A stretch of 64,000 nucleotides of DNA from Corynebacterium sp. CNJ-954 (GTDB lineage: Bacteria; Actinomycetota; Actinomycetes; Mycobacteriales; Mycobacteriaceae). The translations under genes were made by a program, and so were the position numbers. Numbering within the stretch: the first letter of the stretch is position 1; every line of letters starts with the position of its first letter. Below the pieces are notes generated by a model, which saw only the letters and a program-made list of their open reading frames with translations, made no database searches and was not told where the DNA came from. The stretch spans positions 124,001 to 188,000 of the forward strand of contig NZ_MKKI01000033.1 of the NCBI RefSeq assembly GCF_001942345.1, given 5' to 3'. Shown piece after piece: positions 17,365-26,042 of the stretch.

Positions 17365-18438
17365 CTAGCTTGTCGGTGCATTCTGCAGCTCTTGGAGGAC
17401 GCGATTCGAGAACTCCTCTGTACTGGAGCTCCCGCCGATATCCCGCGTGCGTGCGGAGGGGTCGTCGAGGGCGCTTTCGACTGCTGCTTCAATCTCTTGA
17501 GCCGCGGTGATCAGGCGGGCATCGTCAGACCGGTGGCCATACCAGTCAAGAAGCATCGCTGCTGAGAGGATGAGTGAGGTGGGGTTGGCGATGCCCTGCC
17601 CTTGGATGTCCGGAGCCGACCCATGCTGTGCCTGTGCGACAGCCGTATCGGTACCGGCGTTGAGTGAACCGCCGAGTCCCAGGCTTCCGGAGAGCTCCGA
17701 TGCTTCGTCAGAGAGGATATCGCCGAACATGTTGGTGGTGACCAGGACGTCGAAGGTCTGGGGTCGGCGGATCATATGGGCGGCTGCGGCATCGACGATG
17801 AGTTCTTCGAGCTCTATATCGGGGAACTCTGTAGCGACCTTGCGGACTTCGCGGAGGAACAGGTTATCGGAGAGCTTCAACACGTTGGCCTTGTGCACCG
17901 CCGTGACCTTCTTGCGGCGAGACGAGGCAAGCTCGAAGGCTGTGCGAGCGACCCGTTGGCTGGCGTGAGCGGTGATTTTCCTGATGCTGAACGCGGAATC
18001 CGGGTCTGGCATGAATTCGCCGGAACCAGCGTACATATTCCGGTCGGAGTAGAAGCCTTCGGTGTTCTCCCTGACGATCACGAGATCCATGGGGTCGCGC
18101 AGAATGCTCAAGTCATCCCGGGACCGACACGGCCGGATGTTGGCGTGGAGTTTGAACACGGTGCGCAGCTCCGCCGATGGGTTGATCCCGCCTTCGGATC
18201 GAGGCGGGTAGTCGTAGTGGGAAACTGGCCCCAGAATGACCCCGTCGACGTCGGGGATTCGATCGAGGATGCGCTGGGGCAGGGTGGTCGACTCGTTGTG
18301 CAGAGAGGCCAGCCCGATCTCGGCGGTCTCGAATTCCAGGCCGAGGTCGCGTGCGGTGTTCAGGTACTCGAGTACCTGCAGGGTTGCCGAGGAGATTTCC
18401 GGTCCGATGCCGTCGCCGGGAAGAACGAGGATTTTCAT
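17365..18438 (-). CDS. Isocitrate/isopropylmalate/tartrate dehydrogenase family protein
   Basis: 357 residues, a beta-decarboxylating hydroxyacid dehydrogenase: MKILVLPGDGIGPEI, substrate loop PSAELRTVFKLHANIRPCRS, VIVRENTEGFYSDRN, the catalytic Lys region HKANVLKLSDNLF, metal Asp residues in TNMFGDILSDEASELSGSLG and adenosine-binding HGSAPDIQGQGIANP. It oxidises a (2R,3S)-hydroxy-dicarboxylate or tricarboxylate and releases CO2. The genes around it are a transporter and degradative enzymes rather than leucine genes, so a catabolic 2-hydroxyacid is more likely than 3-isopropylmalate. GAAAGG precedes the ATG. Confidence 0.85.
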   Translation of the reverse strand: MKILVLPGDGIGPEISSATLQVLEYLNTARDLGLEFETAEIGLASLHNESTTLPQRILDRIPDVDGVILGPVSHYDYPPRSEGGINPSAELRTVFKLHANIRPCRSRDDLSILRDPMDLVIVRENTEGFYSDRNMYAGSGEFMPDPDSAFSIRKITAHASQRVARTAFELASSRRKKVTAVHKANVLKLSDNLFLREVRKVATEFPDIELEELIVDAAAAHMIRRPQTFDVLVTTNMFGDILSDEASELSGSLGLGGSLNAGTDTAVAQAQHGSAPDIQGQGIANPTSLILSAAMLLDWYGHRSDDARLITAAQEIEAAVESALDDPSARTRDIGGSSSTEEFSNRVLQELQNAPTS

Positions 18439-18522
18439 GATGTTTCGAGCCTTTCGTGTTGTTGAGTGGTTGTCTACGCCCTGCAGGGGGTAGGGGACAG
18501 GGGTAGTATCTGTTATGAGCAG

Positions 18523-19896
18523 CTATCCGATCACCGAGTACAGGATCAGCGCGAGAGCGACGGTAATGCCGCCGCCGATACGGGTGGCGATCTGCGCGAA
18601 TGGCATCAGTTGCATTCGGCCACCGGCGGTGAGGATGGCGATGTCGCCGGCGCCGCCCATGCCACTGTGGGTGGCTGTGACCATGGCAGCTTCGACCTGG
18701 TGGAGTTTGACGAAGCGTGCGGCGAAGAAGCCTCCGGTGACCATGCCGAGTACTGTCACAACAATGGTTACGAGATTGGCCGGGGCAAATCCGGCGATCA
18801 GGCTCTCCCAGGGGGTCTGGGTCAGACTGAAGATGAACAGGACGGGGAATGCCAGGGTGGTGATGGCGAACTTGTAGACGAAGGAAGCACCAGCTTTCAG
18901 ACGGGGCGAGACCAGGTGGGCGAGCGTGAATGCCACGGCCAGGAAAAGCATGACGACCGGAGCGGGCCACGAAAGCAGTTCGTTGAACAGGATCCCGACG
19001 AGGTAGAGAGAGACGGCGACCATGAATGCCGCGGCGATCGCCTTGATCAGGTCTGCTCCTTGCAGTTTGGCCTCGGGGTCTTCGTCAACGTGGATGGGAG
19101 TGGGGGCGAGCTCGCCGTCGCCGCTGAACTTCGGGTAGCGGCGGCCTAGCAGGTTCAGCAGTCCTGCGCTGATCACTGCGGTGAGGTTACCGACCATGAT
19201 CGGGGGCAGTACTCGAGCGAGGAGTTCGCCCTGTTCGATTCCGTTAATCTGGGCATAGCCCAGAGTCAGTGGTATCGCTCCCTCGCCGACGCCTCCTGCC
19301 ATAATCGGGACGAGGACATAGAAGAAAGTGTCATGCGGTCCGATCCCGAAGATAAGCCCGGAGATCATCCCCAGCGTAATTGCCAGGGCCGTGCCGGCGA
19401 GGAGAGGGACAAAGATCTTGACGAACCCTTTAATCAGTACAGAGCGGTTCATCGACAGGATGCTGCCGACGATGACTGCGGCGATGAAGAGGTTGAGGAT
19501 CTTGCTGGTGGAGAAGAAGTCTCCGACGGCGGTGACCATCGGTTCCGGGATCAGGTCGAGATAGCCCAACAGGGAGGGAAAGAATGTCACCAGGATCGCT
19601 CCGCCACCGATGTGGCGAAGGCCTGGTACACGATTGCCGATTTCACCGAGGGTGAAGGCGAAGACTGCGGCGATGCCGATGACGAAGGCGAGCTCGCCGC
19701 TGACTCCATTGATGGCGGTGAAGATGATCATCAACGCGATCATGAGAATGTAAACCGGCAGCGGGATGATGCCGACATCGAAGTCCATGAGCTTCCACCA
19801 GCGAGTCCGCCAGCTGTTGTCGTGCGACAGGTTATCGGGGCTTGGTGGAGCCGCCGGTGGTGCCTCGTTGTCTGACGATTTGTTGTGGGACATCAT
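18523..19896 (-). CDS. 2-hydroxycarboxylate transporter (2-HCT/CitS family)
   Basis: 457 residues, about eleven transmembrane helices. The family signature is seen in MDFDVGIIPLPVYILMIAL at the first helix, in GGGAILVTFFPSLLGYL, and in the two GG-containing re-entrant loops, PIMAGGVGEGAIPLTLGYAQ and THSGMGGAGDIAILTAGGRM. CitS, CimH and MleP relatives carry citrate, malate or lactate with Na+ or H+. It overlaps the amidohydrolase stop by one base (TAATG); ATG 19893 is an alternative start. It identifies the imported substrate class of the operon as a 2-hydroxy di- or tricarboxylate. Confidence 0.9.
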   Translation of the reverse strand: MMSHNKSSDNEAPPAAPPSPDNLSHDNSWRTRWWKLMDFDVGIIPLPVYILMIALMIIFTAINGVSGELAFVIGIAAVFAFTLGEIGNRVPGLRHIGGGAILVTFFPSLLGYLDLIPEPMVTAVGDFFSTSKILNLFIAAVIVGSILSMNRSVLIKGFVKIFVPLLAGTALAITLGMISGLIFGIGPHDTFFYVLVPIMAGGVGEGAIPLTLGYAQINGIEQGELLARVLPPIMVGNLTAVISAGLLNLLGRRYPKFSGDGELAPTPIHVDEDPEAKLQGADLIKAIAAAFMVAVSLYLVGILFNELLSWPAPVVMLFLAVAFTLAHLVSPRLKAGASFVYKFAITTLAFPVLFIFSLTQTPWESLIAGFAPANLVTIVVTVLGMVTGGFFAARFVKLHQVEAAMVTATHSGMGGAGDIAILTAGGRMQLMPFAQIATRIGGGITVALALILYSVIG

Positions 19897-20822
19897 TACT
19901 CCAACTGGCTTTCGGGTGTGTGGTGGGCCTCGGCGGTGGGCGAGGGGTCTGTGGTGGGGAAGTCGTACAGGGAGGCGGGGTTGTGGGTGAACACGTCTGC
20001 GACAGCTTGGGGGGTGGGAAGCCAGTCAGAGATGTCCTCGACTGATGTGGTGGCGTTGTAGTTGCGGAACGGCTCGATGGCGTCAAGGCTGCGTGTGGCA
20101 CGGTCGCGTCCGCCACCGGTATGTGGCCAGTCCGATGCCCACAGCAGACGTTTCGGGGAGATGCTGGCGAGATCGCTGACAAACGGGGGGAGACCATGCG
20201 CAATGTCTGCCGGATCACCGAGTCGGTACGGTGCCGAGAGCTTGATCCAGACGTGGGGGTGGGAATATAGGTGGAGCACGGTGGCGGCTCCGTCGAGTGT
20301 GCCGGCGGTCGTGGCGTGTACACCGCCGAAGTGGTCGAGGAGGATCGGAACGGGGGAGTCTTCAATGAGTGTCCGTGCTTGCTCGAGCATGGAGTGTGCA
20401 GCGAAGATTTCCACAAAGAGGTTGTGTGTGGCAGCCCGTTGGATAAGGGCAGCCAGTTCATTGGTGAAGTTGGTGGTGGTACCACGTGGGTCGGAACTGA
20501 CGTTGAGTCGAAGTCCGCGGACGCCAGTGGCGACCATTTCATCGAGTTCCCCTGGCGTTGTCGCGGAATCGACGACGGCGACGCCCCGGCATATCGCTGG
20601 TCCCAGCTCTGCCATTGCTGCGAGCATGGCTCGGTTATCTGAACCGTAGACACTGGGTTGAACGAGGACGACACGTTCAGTGCCTACGCGTTGCAAGTGC
20701 TCTCGTAGCTCCGTGGTGGTCGCCGGCCCGGGGGTGTATGAGCGTGCTGGTTGGTAGGGGGACGTCGCGGGGCTGAAGACGTGCACGTGGCAGTCGGTTG
20801 CTCCAGGGGATCTGATCATCAT
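19896..20822 (-). CDS. Amidohydrolase 2 (TIM-barrel lactonase, LigI-like)
   Basis: 308 residues beginning MMIRSPGATDCHVHVFSP, with the metal- or substrate-binding His-X-His at residues 12 and 14, LRLNVSS in the middle, ILLDHFGGV, VWIKLSAPYR and a late Asp in LLWASDWPHTGG. This order matches 2-pyrone-4,6-dicarboxylate lactonase and related sugar-acid or muconolactone lactonases of amidohydrolase family 2. It would open a carboxylated lactone. It is the first gene of the operon; ATG 20822 is chosen behind AGGAGCC (TTG 20825 and ATG 20819 are in frame). The true lactone is unknown. Confidence 0.78.
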   Translation of the reverse strand: MMIRSPGATDCHVHVFSPATSPYQPARSYTPGPATTTELREHLQRVGTERVVLVQPSVYGSDNRAMLAAMAELGPAICRGVAVVDSATTPGELDEMVATGVRGLRLNVSSDPRGTTTNFTNELAALIQRAATHNLFVEIFAAHSMLEQARTLIEDSPVPILLDHFGGVHATTAGTLDGAATVLHLYSHPHVWIKLSAPYRLGDPADIAHGLPPFVSDLASISPKRLLWASDWPHTGGGRDRATRSLDAIEPFRNYNATTSVEDISDWLPTPQAVADVFTHNPASLYDFPTTDPSPTAEAHHTPESQLE

Positions 20823-20875
20823 CAACTCTGGCTCCTAGCTCGTGTGATCGCTGACACAATGACGATATCTGGAGA

Positions 20876-20904
20876 TTTGGTATTTTACAACGCAAAATAC
20901 CAAA
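20876..20904 (-). promoter_or_regulatory. Palindromic operator overlapping the -10 box of the catabolic operon
   Basis: TTTGGTATTTT and AAAATACCAAA form perfect 11-bp arms around a 7-nt spacer. On the minus strand TAAAAT (20882-20887) is a good -10 box for the operon that starts at 20822. The position is right for steric repression; the GntR-type protein at 14160 is the natural candidate ligand. Confidence 0.6.
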
Positions 20905-20999
20905 ACGGTTCCGGTTTAGGTTCGTTAAAATTGATGCTTAGGTCTCTGACCTGCCGTTACCCTATCCGCAACACGCCGGTGTGCTTCTCCTATACGCCT

Positions 21000-21870
21000 A
21001 GCCAGGTCAGGATCGCTGCAAGCACAACTCCAGCCCAGCAGGTGAGTGTAAGTTGGTCGTACGTGGTCGCAGCCGACGCAATTGCTACATCAAGTTGAAT
21101 GCCCGCTCGACCACGTTGCAGCGCTTGCACTTGTCGGTATCGAAGTTCGTTGACCTTCCGCCCCGCTGTCTTTGCGTTCGTGCGAACTGATCTCGGTGCG
21201 GTTCTTTGGGGTGACTGCAGCAATCCGTCGCGGACAGAGATCGTCACGGTTCATCCCGGTGGTGTAGGCGTTGTCCGCGAACCCTATCCGGCCTCATGTG
21301 TGGGGGCACCACAGGTCAGTCGTGGTGCACGGAGGCTTTCGAGCATGTTCTGGAGTATGACCCCGTCATTACGCTGCCCGCCAGCGACTGCCACCGAGGG
21401 CGGTCGGTAGCTCGCCTCGATGGCATAGTGCACTTTCGTAGACAGCCCGTCACGCGAACGGCCGATCCCTTGACCGTCAGGCTCGGCTTAGTGGACCGGC
21501 AGATTTTCTTGTAACTCGAAGCATCCCGCTGCGTACTGGTCCGGGCGCGGCACAGTCGTACCTTGCTGGTGAGCACGATTGATCGTCGCCTCGACCAGCG
21601 CATTCCGATCGATCACGCCGGAGGCGTCAGTTTCGGCGAGATTCAGCGCGGACATGCGATCCCAGGTACCATCAGCGGCTTACTGGCGCTGTTGCCTCCA
21701 GATCGATTGTCGGGGACCGGGTCATTCGGGGAGATTGAGCCGCGGGATTCCGGTCCAGTATTGGTAGATCATGCCTGCGACCGCACGTCGATTGCCCTCG
21801 AATAGGTGTTCTTTCTTGCCCTCGCTCTGCGGCGACAGCGGCTCGCTATGCTCCCTCTGCTCGTTCATGA
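21000..21870 (-). pseudogene. Degenerate IS5-family (DDE) transposase
   Basis: Pieces of one transposase follow in order on the minus strand but in different frames: NRRAVAGMIYQYWTGIPRLNLPE, ADGTWDRM, EATINRAHQQGTT, GRSRDGLSTKVHYAIEAS, GQRNDGVILQNMLESLRAP and finally ATTYDQLTLTCWAGVVLAAILTWL. The pattern is that of the IS5/IS427 group. At least one stop (TAA around 21490) and several frameshifts interrupt it, so it cannot be active. I could not define terminal inverted repeats. It lies just upstream of the catabolic operon promoter, at the island's right end. Confidence 0.7.
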
Positions 21871-22096
21871 AATTCGACTGATGTGCCACATAACCCAGCT
21901 TGCCGCAAGGCCACCCACGCATATAGGAGACGCAACACTATCTCATACGCCGTTGCCGTGATCCTGCGGGGAGAATTTCTGTGTATCGATCCGGTTCTCC
22001 AGTCATCATGACTGGTAAGATCACCGGTCCGTGGGAAAGGCACTGGAACGTAAAAGAATGCATAGAGGACCCGCTTGTTTTTCTCAGAGGAGCACC
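21871..22096. other. Right junction of the island, no gene seen
   Basis: AT-richer spacer between the transposase remnant and the flippase gene. It contains a short perfect palindrome (CCAGTCAT-C-ATGACTGG, about 22000-22016). No attachment site or tRNA was seen. Confidence 0.35.
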
Positions 22097-23263
22097 TCAC
22101 CGCACCGGCCGCAACGCAATCACCAGGAAAGCTACCGCGGCAAGGGTCTGCACCACCACGATGCCGCCCAGCAGGACGGCGCCCGAGGTCGCCAACAGGA
22201 CGACGAGAGGGACGAGGCGTCCGACCGACCACAGGAGGAACCCCCTGTCGTGGCCTTTCATCAGGGGGATCTTCACCGACAGGTTCGTCGCCAGCGACGC
22301 CACGCAGAACACGGCGGTCGCGGCGAGGACCAGGGGGGTCAGGGCATCGTCCTCCGGCAGGGAAAAGACCAGCGCCCCGGTCTGGATCGCGGCGCACACC
22401 GCGCCGAGCAGCAGGCCGCCGACGGCACAGACCCGGCACCAGCGTCGGGTGACGGCGGCGTCACCCTCCCGGATCGACGCAGCGATCTTCGCCTCCAGCG
22501 ACGGGGCGATGACCTGCTGGGCGAGGGACCCGAAACCACCGGTGAGGCGCACGACGACCGCCCAGATCTCCTGGTACTGGCCCAGGAACGGGGTGAGGAA
22601 CCCCTGGATCTGGAAACCGCACTCCGACAGCAGCGTCGCACCCGTGGCCCGCGACGAGACGACGAGATAGCCGCGGTGTTCCCGGTCCAGGAGCCGCGGT
22701 AGGTCGCGGACGAACACCGTGACCACCCGGTTACGGGTACGGGTCACGATCAACACGGCACCCACGAGCGGGTTCACGATCGCAGCGACGATGAGGCCGG
22801 CCTGGAACGGGGCGACGAACACCACCACGACGGTCACCAGGACGTTGACCACCCCGTAGACCAGCCGGGCAGTGGAGTAGACGTCCATCCGCTGTTCCTG
22901 GGTCGCCACGGCGACGGCCATGAGGTAGACCCCGTTCGAGATGACGAGCAGCGCCGTCCACCCGGCCACGGCCGCTGTTCCGGGCACACCGACGGTGGTC
23001 AGGATGCCGGCGACACCCGCGCACACCAGTGTGGTCGACAGCAGTGCACCCAGGGACACCGAGGTCGCGGTGCGCCGCACCGGGTCCGCCAGCGTGAGAT
23101 ACCGGCTGTGGAACCCGAGGACCGAGGTCCGGGACAGCACCGTGGCGAGCGCCAACGGCAGCATCAGGTAGGCCAGTTGTCCGGTCTCCTGCCCGATGAT
23201 CGGCAGGAGCATCGCCAGGAAGTTCAGGCCCTGGCCGATCAGTGCGGGGCCCATGCGTACCAC
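22097..23263 (-). CDS. Polysaccharide flippase-like (Wzx/MATE-like) membrane protein
   Basis: About 388 residues, ten to twelve hydrophobic segments (GPALIGQGLNFLAMLLPIIG at the start, then repeated Val/Ala-rich helices), fitting an oligosaccharide-lipid flippase of the MOP superfamily, somewhat short for the family. It would move undecaprenyl-linked repeat units across the membrane. The start is not firm: GTG 23263 and ATG 23254 are in frame, no ribosome site is evident, and the frame is open upstream into the kinase gene. It is the last gene of the minus-strand glycan operon from 28749. Confidence 0.7.
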   Translation of the reverse strand: MVRMGPALIGQGLNFLAMLLPIIGQETGQLAYLMLPLALATVLSRTSVLGFHSRYLTLADPVRRTATSVSLGALLSTTLVCAGVAGILTTVGVPGTAAVAGWTALLVISNGVYLMAVAVATQEQRMDVYSTARLVYGVVNVLVTVVVVFVAPFQAGLIVAAIVNPLVGAVLIVTRTRNRVVTVFVRDLPRLLDREHRGYLVVSSRATGATLLSECGFQIQGFLTPFLGQYQEIWAVVVRLTGGFGSLAQQVIAPSLEAKIAASIREGDAAVTRRWCRVCAVGGLLLGAVCAAIQTGALVFSLPEDDALTPLVLAATAVFCVASLATNLSVKIPLMKGHDRGFLLWSVGRLVPLVVLLATSGAVLLGGIVVVQTLAAVAFLVIALRPVR

Positions 23264-23310
23264 CGACGACAGCCGACCGGTCAGGGACGGACGGGACGGG
23301 CGGGAAGGAC

Positions 23311-24845
23311 TCAGCGGTCCGCTCCCACCGTCTCCCTGGAGGCGGCGTCCGATGAGTCGGCAGCGTCGACCCCGTGCCGCGCCGGCTGGGCCGCAGGCTC
23401 CGACGCCGTCGCTGCCTGCGAGGAGCGCTGGACGGCGGCCGCGGTGTTTCCGTAGCCGTAGCCGTTGCGGTAGTAGCCCTTGCCCTCGGACTTCGGGGTC
23501 ATGGTGAACACGGTGCCCAGGACGTGGGCGCCGACCTGGGTGAGGTTACTGGTGGTCCGGGTGAGCTGGTCGACGGTGGTGTCACCGTGGCTCACGGCCA
23601 GGATCAGACCGTCGACGGCGGAGGACACCAGGGCGGCGTCGGTCACCGGGATCACCGGAGAGGCGTCGACGATGACGTAGTCGTACCGGGCGTCCAGATC
23701 GGTCAGCACGTCGCGGAAACGCCGGGAACCGAGGAGCTCGGCGGGGTTCGGCGGCTGAGGACCGGAGGTGACCACGGTCAGCCCGTCGCGACCGGACTCC
23801 TGCACGATGTCGTCCACGCCGGCGGCACCGGACAGGACGGTCGACAGCCCGACCTCGGACTGCAGGTCCCCACCGAGGTAGTCGGCGACGCGGGGGCGAC
23901 GCAGGTCCGCGTCGACGAGGCACACCCGTTCACCGTCGTCCGCCAGGGCGAGGGCGAGGTTCGTGGCCAGTGTGGACTTGCCTTCACCAGGCATGCCGCT
24001 GGTGACGGCGATGACCGTCGGCGGGTTGTCGACGTCGAGGAATCGCAGGTTCGTGCGCAGCTCGCGGAACTGTTCAGCGGCGATCACCGGTGCCGCGGCG
24101 AAGTCGAGGACATGGGAGCCCGCGGACCCGGAGAGGTTGTCACTGGTGCTGATCGTGCCGATCGCCGGTGCACCGACGATGTCGGCGATCTGACGACGGT
24201 CACGGATCCGGTTGTCGGTCATGCCGCGTACGACGGCCGCGACGAGGCCAAGGATCAGCCGGCGCCGGCACCGATACCCACGTTCTGCAGGATCTTCGGT
24301 GAGGACGGCGCATCGGGGGTCAGCGCATCGTTCAACGGTGCCAGCTGGGGTGCGCTGGACGGCCCGTCGGGTGCGGTGGTGGTGTTGAGCTCGGCGACCA
24401 TGGCGGTCAGCTGGGCGGCCGCGGAGTTGGCGAGGTCACGGGCCTCCTCGGCGTCCCCCGCCACGGCGTTGATGTTGAGGATCACCGTGTCGCGGTTGGC
24501 TCCGGCGGTGAGCATCGAGGCGACCTCCGCCGGGCTCTGGTCGAGCCCGAGGTCCCGGGCGACGCGCTCACCGAGCGCGCGGCTGGTGGCTATCTCGGCG
24601 TAGGTGCCGACCTGGCTCTGGCTCAGCAGCGTGCCGCGGTAGGCGTCGGTGGAGTTGCCGGTGTTCGCCGCGCCGACGTACAGCTGCGAGGTTGCGGTGT
24701 ACTGCTTGGTCATCAGGGCGGACGCGCCCCAGCCGAGGAGGCCGCCGATGACGGCACCCACGATGAGCATCCAGAACGACGTGCGCAGGTACCCCAGGTA
24801 GGTGGCCAGATGGTTCTGTTCTGAAGGGGAGGAGGGGGTGGTCAT
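23311..24845 (-). CDS. Chain-length determinant / BY-type tyrosine autokinase (Wzc-like), apparent frameshift
   Basis: Reads as two pieces. From ATG 24845 comes a Wzz-type N-terminal part: HLATYLGYLRTSFWMLIVGAVIGG (first helix), MTKQYTATSQLYV, then a periplasmic stretch to NVGIGAGAG where the frame stops at 24255. One added base there continues as LILGLVAAVVRG (second helix) straight into MTDNRIRDRRQIADIVGAPAIGTI and the kinase domain, with Walker A SGMPGEGKST, Walker A' CLVDADLRRP, and a Tyr-rich tail GKGYYRNGYGYG that would be autophosphorylated. Repaired length is about 511 residues, as in actinobacterial one-piece autokinases. Its partner phosphatase is at 9553-10077. Confidence 0.8.
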
Positions 24846-26042
24846 GGGGATCCTTTTCTGGTTGGTGTGTTCTGTCTGTTGCGTCCGGTACTTCTCCATG
24901 AGCGCGACGGCACCCACGATCAGCGGCACCATCGGGGTGGCGTGGCGTAGCGCTGACCCCCAGTCCGGCTCGAAGAGCCCCTGGACCACGAGGAAGGACA
25001 GGGGCACCGCGGCGAAGCGGGCCATCATCCGGCGGTCACGGGCCGGGATACGGTGGCGGTCAGTGCCGTGGGCGCGTGTGGTGGCCGTCGCCGCAGCCAC
25101 CGCGCTGATCCAGATCAGGGCGAAGAGGAGACCGATCACCAGGTAGTACGGGGAGAACTTCGCGGCCATCGGCAGCGGGACGATGAAGAACATCGTGGTC
25201 AGCACAACATTCACCACACCGCCGAAGGGCTCAGGCAGATCAATGAACCGCCCGATGATCGACCCGGTCACGGCCTGCCGGGCCTCACCCTCGTTCACCG
25301 CGGTACGGAAGTAGTCGGCCGGATCGCCGGTACCGATCCAGACCGCCAGCCCGGCGAGGGCGCTCAACAGGGCCAGGATGCGCAGCACCCGCCAGGGCGT
25401 GGCGGTGATGCGGCGTCCCGAGACGGTGGTCCGTCGGGCCAGCAGGAGCCGCAGGACGACGTAGATGACCGCGACGATGGACCAGTACGTCCGGTACTCG
25501 GTGCCGAGCAGGGCGAGCGCGGCGACGACCACGATCTCCCCGGCCAGGTTCACCGGCATCAGCACGATCACGATCATGCCCAGGGAGATCAGGATCTCCT
25601 TGGTGTAGGTCGCCTGGTACAGGCCGATGAGTACCGGGGTTGCCAACGCCAGGACCAGCGATATCCTGCCGGCGTGCACCCCGCCGACACGCACGAGCAC
25701 GATACCCAGTGCTGTCGATCCGATCACCGCACCGAACACCGAGGCCGCGGTCGGTGCGTCCTCCATGCCGAGGGCGGTGTAGAAGTGCGCGATCACCGAG
25801 TACGAGCCGTAGCCCAGGTCCATCGCACTGAACGGGGAGGTCATGATCTCCCGGATGGTGCCGGCGTCATTACCGAAACCACCGAAGCGTCCGGTGATCG
25901 TGGCACGGGCCACCAGACCCACGACCACCGCCACCGTGCCGAGCAGCACCGCGACGAGCAGTGGCGAGTTCAATGGCGAGTTCCGGGGCGAATTCCGGGC
26001 GGTGGTCAGCGGGCTACGCCCGGCGTCTGAGCTTCTGCGCAT
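24846..26042 (-). CDS. Polymerase-like polytopic membrane protein (Wzy/EpsG type), frame open into the next gene
   Basis: About 400 residues with ten or more hydrophobic helices and few charges, consistent with an EpsG- or Wzy-like exopolysaccharide polymerase by context; no signature motif identifies it securely. ATG 26042 is preceded by AAGGAGGA, so the frame upstream of it is not used; it overlaps the GT4 gene by 29 bp. No stop separates it from the chain-length protein: the frame runs through a hydrophilic tail (LMEKYRTQQTEHTNQKRIP) into MTTPSSPSE. One missing base upstream would restore a TGA overlapping that ATG (ATGA), so the fusion may be artificial. Confidence 0.6.
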
